5,385 nucleotides of DNA. Source: Rhodospirillales bacterium. GTDB taxonomy: Bacteria > Pseudomonadota > Alphaproteobacteria > Rhodospirillales > JAOUPW01. The notes beneath the pieces were generated by a model. That model did no database searches and was not told where the DNA came from. It saw only the letters and a program-made list of their open reading frames with translations. The translations under genes and the position numbers were made by a program. Shown here piece after piece: positions 1 to 4,971 of this stretch. Location: contig JAOUPW010000170.1 in assembly GCA_029879665.1 (NCBI GenBank), forward strand, positions 1 through 5,385. The letters are read 5' to 3'. Numbering within the stretch: position 1 is the stretch's first letter; each line of letters starts with the position of its first letter.

Positions 1-665
1 ACCCAGATCATGGAGATCATCACCCCAGAGGCGCCGCAAATGGCCGCGTTCAGGGCATAGGTAAACTCGTAAACCTTTTCGGTGTTGATGCCCATAACCT
101 TTGCCGCGCGAGCATCCTGGGCAGTGGCGCGGATCGCCTGGCCCATGCGACTTTTTTTCATGAAGATGATCACTGCGGCGGCGAGCAGCGTGCATAGTCC
201 GAAGGAAATAAATTTAATGTCGGCAATGGTAATCAGGCCATCGAAAAATGACCTGGTTATAAAACCGGATTGCGTCGTCCGCACTTCTGGCCCGTAAGCA
301 AGATTCAGGGCCTGCTGAACGACAAGCGCGATTCCGAACGTTGCCAATAAAGAGGTGAAAAGGTCCCGCGTCACAACCCATCTGATGATTGTCAGGTATA
401 ATACCCAGCCGAAACAAAACATCACAAAGATGACAAGCGGCAGCCCGACGATTGGATGAATGCCCAATGTTTCAAGATGCCAGCTGAAATAACCGCCCAT
501 GATGACGAACTCGCCCTGGGCCAGGTTTTTGACGTTCATGACGCCCCAAACAAGGGCCAGGCCGTAAGCGGCAAGAACAAAAATGGCGCCGATGAATAGA
601 CCATCCAGAAGCAACTGGATATTGATGACCGGGGCCATTGTCAAAAGATTGATATTGTCGAACAT
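1..665 (-). CDS. livH: Branched-chain amino acid ABC transporter permease LivH (3' end cut by window)
   Basis: Inner-membrane permease of a LivFGHMK-type (HAAT) importer; it pairs with LivM and is driven by the LivG/LivF ATPases. I translated it by hand from the ATG at 665-663. It stays open for 221 codons to the window edge, so roughly the last quarter of a usual ~290-300 aa LivH is missing. Hydrophobic segments are seen at about residues 18-41, 72-94, 105-122, 150-169 and 200 onward. The family motif region is clear: GLALVWGVMNVKNLAQGEF at 35-53, and an EAA-like cytoplasmic coupling stretch at about 181-216 (TAQDARAAKVMGIN, then ALNAAICGASGVM), which would contact the ATPases. A weak TAGGG (671-675) precedes the start. 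Met10 is an alternative start but has no better ribosome site. It lies 88 bp after the binding-protein gene on the same strand, hence one operon. Family assignment is firm; the exact substrate (Leu/Ile/Val, other amino acid or amide) is not. Confidence 0.93.
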   Translation of the reverse strand, partial: MFDNINLLTMAPVINIQLLLDGLFIGAIFVLAAYGLALVWGVMNVKNLAQGEFVIMGGYFSWHLETLGIHPIVGLPLVIFVMFCFGWVLYLTIIRWVVTRDLFTSLLATFGIALVVQQALNLAYGPEVRTTQSGFITRSFFDGLITIADIKFISFGLCTLLAAAVIIFMKKSRMGQAIRATAQDARAAKVMGINTEKVYEFTYALNAAICGASGVMISMIW

Positions 666-702
666 CAAAACCCTACGGTTGATATTTTCAGAAACGGATA
701 CA

Positions 703-735
703 CGTCGCCCCTACCCGAAAAGGGCAGAGGCGACG
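703..735 (-). promoter_or_regulatory. Intergenic stem-loop between binding-protein and livH genes
   Basis: Arms CGTCGCC and GGCGACG (703-709 and 729-735) are perfect complements. Read as minus-strand RNA, the inner part also pairs through U-G, CU/AG, G-U and CCC/GGG, giving a continuous stem of about 14 bp closed by a UUUUC loop. On the plus strand the two wobble positions would be C-A mismatches, so the structure favours the operon's own transcript. It starts 18 nt after the binding-protein stop codon. No U-run follows, so it is less likely a full intrinsic terminator than an mRNA-stabilising or partly terminating element. Such elements are known between binding-protein and permease genes of ABC operons (for example malE-malF). 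The role here is inferred from position and structure. Confidence 0.7.
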
Positions 736-753
736 CGAGTGTGCTTAGTCCCG

Positions 754-1992
754 TTACTTGGCTTTGCGCGGCCAATCAACCTTGTGCGACGCATATTTGG
801 ACGGCGCAACAACATTAAACGCGCCGTTCTGAATTTGGCGTAACACCATAGGCTTAGCAATATTGTTGCCCTCGGGTGCGAATTTTACCGGGCCGTAGAA
901 AGTTTCCGTGTCGGTCGCCGCGATGGCGTCCCGGAGTTTCGTCTTATCCAGGGAATTTGCATTCTCGAAGGCTTCCTTAAAGACAATAACCGCAGCGGAT
1001 GCCTGGGCGGCCTGATAGGGCACGTTCTTGTAACCTTTGAAGGACGCCTTAAACAACTCGTTGTAATCACCGGCGGTGCCGAAGTACTTGTCTTTATAGT
1101 TGAGGGTTTCAGCCCACTGGGTGGGGCAGAGATAGCCATCAGCGGATGCGCCGAACTGTTTAACGATCTTGGCGCCTTCACAGTGAGTCATGGCAATCAT
1201 GGGAACATCAACCTGAAGTTCCTTGATTTGCCGCGCCGCCGTCACAGCGCCTTTGTTGTGGCCTGAAATCACCAGCATGTCGGGCCTAACGGCCTTGACC
1301 TTGGTCAGTGTTGCCGAGATGTCGGAAAGGTCGGCCGGCATTTTGTCGTCGATGACGGCCTTCATGCCGAATTTTTTCATGTCATCCATCACGCCGGCCC
1401 GCACGTCTTGCGAGAACGCATCGTTCTCGAACACCATGGCAACCTTCAAATCAGATGGCTTCTTGCCGTTTTTCTTCGCAATTTCGGCTGCGAGTGAAAT
1501 GGAACTGGCGAGATACTGCTCAGTCGTGGACAACACCGCGAAGGTATATTTGTAGCCCTTGTTGAACAACGCCCGGGATGCGCCTTCCGCTTCGATCATG
1601 GGAACTTTATATTTTTCCACAACCGGAGCAGCGGCGATGGTTGTGGCCGAGCTGTAAGGACCCAGGATGTACTGAACGCCGTCCTGCTTGATCAAGCGCT
1701 CAAGAAGCTGGGCCGTACGGGCCGGGGTGGATTCGTCATCATAGTACTGAACCTTCAGCTTGTAGGACTTTCCACCCACCTTGACGCCGCCCAACTCGTT
1801 GATCTTCGAAACGGCGAGGTTGTAGCCGTTTTGGCTATCAACGCCGTTGGAAGAATACTTGCCGGTCAACGAAATGGCGGAGCCAAGGATAATGGTATCC
1901 CCTTCCACCTTGGCGGAAGCGGGCGCCGCCATGAGCCCGGCGGCGGCAATGCCGAGAGTCAGGGCAGACAGAATCTTGGTGTGTTTAGACAT
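754..1992 (-). CDS. Periplasmic amino-acid ABC transporter substrate-binding protein (Peripla_BP_6, LivJ/LivK-like)
   Basis: Soluble periplasmic receptor that captures the substrate and delivers it to the LivH/LivM channel. The 412-aa product has a typical signal peptide: basic MSKHTK, a hydrophobic core at about 7-22 and an APASA signal-peptidase I site, cleaving after Ala27. The mature part opens with a Peripla_BP_6 beginning (IILGSAISLTGKYSSNG, 34-50) and has the ligand-pocket segment GPYSSATTIAAAPVVEKYKV (111-130). A hinge/lobe-2 core follows, with AMVFENDAFSQ at 185-195 and DMLVISGHNKG at 238-248. Two cysteines (271, 289) lie close enough for a disulfide. The reading frame is open upstream to 2109, but the start at 1992 is chosen because GGGAGGAAA sits just before it and the signal peptide begins there. 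The gene leads the operon; livH follows. The ligand is probably a branched-chain or related amino acid. Urea, amide or aromatic-acid binding paralogues exist and cannot be excluded. Confidence 0.95.
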   Translation of the reverse strand: MSKHTKILSALTLGIAAAGLMAAPASAKVEGDTIILGSAISLTGKYSSNGVDSQNGYNLAVSKINELGGVKVGGKSYKLKVQYYDDESTPARTAQLLERLIKQDGVQYILGPYSSATTIAAAPVVEKYKVPMIEAEGASRALFNKGYKYTFAVLSTTEQYLASSISLAAEIAKKNGKKPSDLKVAMVFENDAFSQDVRAGVMDDMKKFGMKAVIDDKMPADLSDISATLTKVKAVRPDMLVISGHNKGAVTAARQIKELQVDVPMIAMTHCEGAKIVKQFGASADGYLCPTQWAETLNYKDKYFGTAGDYNELFKASFKGYKNVPYQAAQASAAVIVFKEAFENANSLDKTKLRDAIAATDTETFYGPVKFAPEGNNIAKPMVLRQIQNGAFNVVAPSKYASHKVDWPRKAK

Positions 1993-1995
1993 AGA

Positions 1996-2004
1996 TTTCC
2001 TCCC
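1996..2004 (-). promoter_or_regulatory. Strong ribosome binding site deciding the binding-protein start
   Basis: The minus strand reads GGGAGGAAA, with the GGAGG core at 2003-1999, six bases before the ATG at 1992-1990. It is the best Shine-Dalgarno match in the window. It settles the start at the signal-peptide methionine rather than at the upstream in-frame codons reaching 2109. A strong site fits a protein needed in excess of its permease. Confidence 0.85.
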
Positions 2005-2081
2005 AGAAATGTTTGCATTTAAAACCTTGCCGGACCCAAGTTTCTTAAAAAGGGTGCCGGAGTAATTTCTTATTCTCATGG

Positions 2082-2109
2082 ATTGTATCGAAGCGGTTTT
2101 ATTCCGCAA
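2082..2109 (-). promoter_or_regulatory. Candidate sigma70-type promoter of the liv-type operon
   Basis: On the minus strand, TTGCGG (2109-2104) and TACAAT (2087-2082) are separated by 16 bases. The -10 matches the consensus at five of six positions; the -35 only at its TTG. Transcription would start near 2075, leaving a leader of about 80 nt before the binding-protein ATG. A small inverted repeat (GCGG, 7 bases, CCGC; 2093-2107) overlaps the -35 and spacer and could be an operator half-pair. No clear terminator of the upstream gene is visible in 2110-2159, so read-through from the Panacea gene is also possible. This is a consensus-only call. Confidence 0.45.
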
Positions 2110-2159
2110 GGTGTAACCTAAGGAAAGTTGTCGATATTACGGTAAAAATAGGCCGAATT

Positions 2160-2699
2160 TCAGCGTTTTGCCGATCCCGAGCCCGGCATCCATGATTTCA
2201 CCGTTACCGGCCTTCCGGTCTGGGTCAGCATCACCTTGGGTTTGACGATCTGATCCAGGGCCGGGGTTTTATCGGCCCGGGTAAAGGAAAGCCGCATGGC
2301 TTCGTGTGAAATTTCCGCCCGGCTTCCCCGCTGGAAGGCCTGCTTGTAGGCCATGGTTTCCTTGGTGATGTGGGTCAAGCGATTCACGGAATGATGACCG
2401 AATCGGCGCCAGATGCTGTCCAGGAATTGCTCGACCGTCTTCGGCAGGAACAGGTTGATGTCCATGTCCGGACGCCCCTTGGAGAAAGCCATGTAGAGGT
2501 TGGGCTCGATCGGCCCCATTTCGTCGGCAACGAAAACGGCCGGCATCATCTTCTTGCCGGAATAGGCCACCAGATAATAACCTTGGGATAGAAACAGCAG
2601 GCGATGAAGTTTCTGCGGCTGTAGGTATTCATTGTCGTTGAGCGCCGTGTCGGCAAACCAGAAGGCGGCTTCGAAAGCGGAATTTACGGCAGCGGGCAT
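2160..2699 (-). CDS. Panacea/DUF4065 (SocA-like) domain protein, no adjacent toxin
   Basis: A 179-aa cytoplasmic protein of the DUF4065/Panacea family. Known members include the Caulobacter antitoxin SocA, which acts as a ClpXP adaptor for the toxin SocB, and the Panacea antitoxins found beside many unrelated toxins. Family signatures are visible: an N-terminal helix (about 5-20), QPQKLHRLLFLSQGYYLVA at 27-45 (family pattern KLqKLLYyaQgwyL), and DEMGPIEPNLYMAF at 59-72 (family pattern yGPVvp.vY..f). A helical stretch to about 138 follows. The last 40 residues (140-179) form a basic Pro/Gly-containing tail beyond the usual domain. The ATG at 2699 has AAGAGAGA upstream. The neighbours are a transporter operon downstream and a divergent molybdenum-cofactor unit, neither of which looks like a toxin. 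It may be an orphan antitoxin, a proteolysis adaptor or a domesticated housekeeping protein. The family call is good; the function is unassigned. Confidence 0.8.
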   Translation of the reverse strand: MPAAVNSAFEAAFWFADTALNDNEYLQPQKLHRLLFLSQGYYLVAYSGKKMMPAVFVADEMGPIEPNLYMAFSKGRPDMDINLFLPKTVEQFLDSIWRRFGHHSVNRLTHITKETMAYKQAFQRGSRAEISHEAMRLSFTRADKTPALDQIVKPKVMLTQTGRPVTVKSWMPGSGSAKR

Positions 2700-2750
2700 G
2701 ATTCTCTCTTAAATCTTTGCAGTCGTTTAGCTATCGACAAACTCAGGACT

Positions 2751-2776
2751 CCCTGTTCCATTTTAGGGAAACAGGG
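2751..2776. repeat. Inverted repeat in the divergent intergenic region
   Basis: Arms CCCTGTT (2751-2757) and AACAGGG (2770-2776) are perfect complements. An adjacent CC/GG can extend the stem if one A is bulged. It lies about midway between the Panacea start (2699) and the xdhC-like start (2864). It could be an operator for a dimeric regulator of either gene, or a hairpin in one of the leaders. There is no T-run on either side to make it a terminator. Confidence 0.5.
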
Positions 2777-2807
2777 TTAACGTTCGGGGCCGTCTTGCCT
2801 ATATCTT

Positions 2808-2821
2808 CCTATAACTATAGG
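2808..2821. repeat. AT-rich palindrome upstream of the xdhC-like gene
   Basis: CCTATA and TATAGG are perfect inverted arms separated by two bases (AC). The palindrome lies 42-56 bp before the first ATG of the xdhC-like gene, in an A+T-rich stretch where a promoter is expected. It holds -10-like hexamers (TATAAC, TATAGG), but no well-spaced -35 is seen. It may be an operator, a promoter core, or both. Confidence 0.4.
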
Positions 2822-2863
2822 GTATTATTGGTTAAAAAGTGTTAACGATACGTTGATCTGAAA

Positions 2864-3919
2864 ATGGAAAACATGCCTAACAAATCTGAGATTACCAATG
2901 CCGGCCAAAACGCCGGCAGCCGGGCGCATGTGCTTAAACAGGCACAGAACTGGCTTGAAGGCGGCGATGGCGTCGCCTTGGCCACGGTGGTCGGCACCTG
3001 GGGCTCTTCGCCCCGGCCGGAAGGCAGCCTGTTGGCGGTATCCGGAACCGGCGCCTTTGTCGGGTCGGTTTCCGGCGGCTGCATCGAGGGCGCCGTGGTC
3101 AAGGAAGCCCTTGAAGTCATCGCCGAAGGCAAGCCCCGCCTGTTGGATTATGGCATCACCGATGAACAGGCGTGGGAAGTCGGCCTCGCCTGTGGCGGCG
3201 AAATGAAGGTCTTCGTGGAAAAATTCGATAACGCCGATCTCCTTAATGAACTTCTTCAGGACCGGCCGTTGGCGCTGATCACCGATTTCATCAAGGGATC
3301 CAGAGCAATCGTCCGCCCGGAAGGACATGCGACTACTCCCGGATTTGATCCCGGGATCGCGAACGAAGTCCGCCAGGTGCTGCAACTAGGTATTTCACGC
3401 AGCCTGGAAAGTCCGGACGGCCCCCTCTTCGTCAATGTCTTCAACCCGCCCCTGCGGATGATCATTATCGGCGCCGTCCACACCGCCCAAAGCCTGGCGC
3501 CGCTGGCGAACTTGGCCGGATTCAAGGTCACCATCGTCGACCCCCGCCGCGCCTTCGGTACCGACGAACGGTTTGCCGGCATCACCCTCAACGGCGACTG
3601 GCCCGACGATGCCATGGCGGAACTGGCGCCGGACAGCAACACCGCTGTCGTCGCCCTGACCCATGACCCGAAACTGGATGACCCGGCCCTGGAAGCGGCC
3701 TTGCGCTCGGATGCCTATTATCTGGGGGCGCTGGGCAGCCGCCGTAACCACGCGAAGAGGCTGGACCGTCTGCGCCAGCGCGGCTTCGGCGAAGACGACC
3801 TCAACCGCATCCACGGCCCCATCGGACTTGATCTTGGTGGGCGCAGCACGTCTGACATTGCCGTTTCCATTCTGGCCGAGGCGATTGCCGTCCGCCACGG
3901 CAAAACGCCAAAAATATGA
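2864..3919 (+). CDS. XdhC/CoxI-family molybdenum cofactor sulfuration/insertion chaperone
   Basis: XdhC-type proteins bind molybdopterin-Mo, work with a cysteine desulfurase to place the terminal sulfur, and hand the cofactor to xanthine-oxidase-family enzymes. The 351-aa product has both family domains. The N-terminal XdhC_CoxI domain has ATVVGTWGSSPRPEGSLLAV at 40-59, GSVSGGCIEGAVV at 67-79 and GLACGGEMKVFVE at 107-119. The C-terminal Rossmann-like XdhC_C domain has IIGAVHTAQSLAPLA at 201-215, VDPRRAFGTDERF at 225-237, THDPKLDDPALEAAL at 266-280, YLGALGSRRNHAKRL at 286-300 and HGPIGLDLGGRS at 317-328. Cys73 and Cys110 lie in the two conserved cysteine motifs. The length is normal for the fused two-domain form. 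The ATG at 2864 has little Shine-Dalgarno; an in-frame ATG at 2873 is preceded by GGAAA and may be the true start. The stop overlaps the next start (ATGA), so the two products are co-made. No molybdoenzyme subunit lies in the window, so the client is unknown. Confidence 0.93.
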   Translation: MENMPNKSEITNAGQNAGSRAHVLKQAQNWLEGGDGVALATVVGTWGSSPRPEGSLLAVSGTGAFVGSVSGGCIEGAVVKEALEVIAEGKPRLLDYGITDEQAWEVGLACGGEMKVFVEKFDNADLLNELLQDRPLALITDFIKGSRAIVRPEGHATTPGFDPGIANEVRQVLQLGISRSLESPDGPLFVNVFNPPLRMIIIGAVHTAQSLAPLANLAGFKVTIVDPRRAFGTDERFAGITLNGDWPDDAMAELAPDSNTAVVALTHDPKLDDPALEAALRSDAYYLGALGSRRNHAKRLDRLRQRGFGEDDLNRIHGPIGLDLGGRSTSDIAVSILAEAIAVRHGKTPKI

Positions 3920-4965
3920 CCGCGAAAATCGCAGCCGTGATCCTGGCCGCCGGAATGTCCCGACGCATGGGTGGCGACAACAAACTTCTCCTGCCTCTGG
4001 ACGGCACCCCTCTCGTCGTCCGCACCGTTGACGCGGCGCTCAAGTCCAAGGCCGATCCGGTCATCGTGGTCACCGGTTTTGAGCATGAGGATATCGAGGA
4101 TGCGCTTACGGGAAAGGCCGTGGAATTCGTTCACAATCCCGACTATGAAACCGGGCTCAGTTCCTCCCTGGCGGCGGGAATCAAGGCCCTGGGCGCGGAT
4201 ATCGAAGGAATTGTGGTTTGCCTGGGCGATATGCCGCGCATCACCGCCGAGCACCTCGACCGCCTGATCGCAGCCTTTGATCCCGACGCCATGACCTCCA
4301 TCTGCGTGCCCGTGTTTGGCGGCAAGCGCGGAAATCCGATTCTTTGGGATCGGCGGTTCTTTGCCGACATATTGGCCCTCAAAGGAGACCAGGGAGCCCG
4401 CGGCCTGATTGACGCCCATCACAACCAGGTCGGGTTGGTCGACATGGACGACGATGCGGTTCTCGTTGATGTGGACAGGCCCGAGGACCTGACCCGGGCC
4501 GGTTCGGGCGCGAGCGGCGCCCCGATCGCGCCCGAGGGATTCCATCAGGCCATGCCCTACGGACAGGAAATCCTGATCCTGTCTGACAAACAGATGGGCC
4601 AGGGGCGCCTGACCGACCCGGACGCTTCGGCCAGTGCCGACAACCCCTATTGCGGGGACAGAATCACGGTCGATGTGAATATCAGCGACGGCAAGATTTC
4701 GGATTACGCCCATCGGGTACGAGGCTGCATCCTGTGCGAAGCCGCCGCCAGCGCCCTCGCCGAATCCGTTGTCGGAGAAACAATCACCGGCCTTCAGATT
4801 GCGGAAAAAGATCTGGAAGGCATGCTAAACAAAACCGCGGGACCACCAAGCGGAAGATGGTCAGAATTTAAGGCTTTTCTTCCCGTTCAGGATCACAAAA
4901 GCCGTCACGATTGCGTATTGCTTCCAATCCGGGCCCTGTCGACAGCCTTGAAGGGACTCGGTTAA
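3916..4965 (+). CDS. MocA-like molybdenum cofactor cytidylyltransferase fused to an IscU/SufU-like Fe-S scaffold domain
   Basis: The 349-aa protein has two parts. Residues about 4-193 are a MobA-like NTP transferase: AVILAAGMSRRMGG at 7-20 followed by Lys23, NPDYETGLSSSLAAGI at 74-89, LGDMP at 103-107 and GKRGNPILW at 136-144. GDQGARGLID follows at 157-166 and VDVDRPEDL at 184-192. LAAG rather than LAGG in the nucleotide loop is the MocA (CTP) form, so the expected reaction is Mo-molybdopterin plus CTP to the cytosine dinucleotide cofactor. After a linker (194-212), residues 213-349 match the IscU/SufU/NifU-N fold: NPYCGDRITVDV at 243-254, a DGKISDYA strand (258-265), RGCILCEAAASALAESVVG at 269-287 and RHDCVLLPIRAL at 330-341. 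Cys246, Asp248, Cys271 and Cys333 fall at the three cluster cysteines and the aspartate of SufU/IscU. MocA alone is usually about 200 aa, so this is a fusion with no stop or frameshift. Translation is coupled to the xdhC-like gene by the ATGA overlap. Both domain assignments are firm; the joint role is inferred. Confidence 0.88.
   Translation: MTAKIAAVILAAGMSRRMGGDNKLLLPLDGTPLVVRTVDAALKSKADPVIVVTGFEHEDIEDALTGKAVEFVHNPDYETGLSSSLAAGIKALGADIEGIVVCLGDMPRITAEHLDRLIAAFDPDAMTSICVPVFGGKRGNPILWDRRFFADILALKGDQGARGLIDAHHNQVGLVDMDDDAVLVDVDRPEDLTRAGSGASGAPIAPEGFHQAMPYGQEILILSDKQMGQGRLTDPDASASADNPYCGDRITVDVNISDGKISDYAHRVRGCILCEAAASALAESVVGETITGLQIAEKDLEGMLNKTAGPPSGRWSEFKAFLPVQDHKSRHDCVLLPIRALSTALKGLG
4534..4554 (+). 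promoter_or_regulatory. Possible internal ribosome site and start at the scaffold-domain boundary
   Basis: GAGGGA (4534-4539) lies 12 bases before an in-frame ATG (4552-4554, Met213). Translation from there would give a free 137-aa scaffold protein beginning just where the IscU/SufU-like homology starts. The spacing is longer than ideal, so this is only a candidate for a second product or a relic of a once separate gene. Confidence 0.25.
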
Positions 4966-4971
4966 CTCGGG

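Noticed and set aside
583..843. Small plus-strand frame over the liv hairpin region
   Set aside because: It runs across the livH start, the hairpin and the binding-protein 3' end on the other strand, and has no ribosome site or family resemblance.
1993..2109. N-terminal extension of the binding protein up to 2109
   Set aside because: It would put the signal peptide 39 residues inside the protein. The extension has no ribosome site and overlaps the likely promoter, while a strong GGGAGGAAA directly precedes the ATG at 1992.
2110..2159. Terminator after the Panacea gene
   Set aside because: Only a three-base stem (CGG/CCG) around a T-rich loop is visible, too weak to support a call.
2795..2828. 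Sigma70 promoter for the xdhC-like gene (TTGCCT with TATAGG or TATTAT)
   Set aside because: The spacers are 15 and 22 bases and the -35 is poor; no pair with acceptable spacing was found, so I list only the palindrome.
3338..3357. CCCGG repeats inside the xdhC-like gene
   Set aside because: A short chance repeat and palindrome within conserved-frame coding sequence, with no sign of function.
2825..3385. Antisense open frame across the start of the xdhC-like gene
   Set aside because: No recognisable domain and fully covered by XdhC motifs on the other strand.
4494..4554. Sequencing error or frameshift joining two separate genes
   Set aside because: The frame is continuous and the linker keeps normal codon composition. 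No stop or start overlap typical of a miscalled junction is seen. Error cannot be excluded from one sequence but nothing points to it.
3718..4713. Long open frame antisense to the xdhC-like and MocA-scaffold genes
   Set aside because: The product is low-complexity (Gly/Asp/Val/Arg-rich), shows no family motif and lies opposite two well-supported genes; it is a GC-codon shadow.
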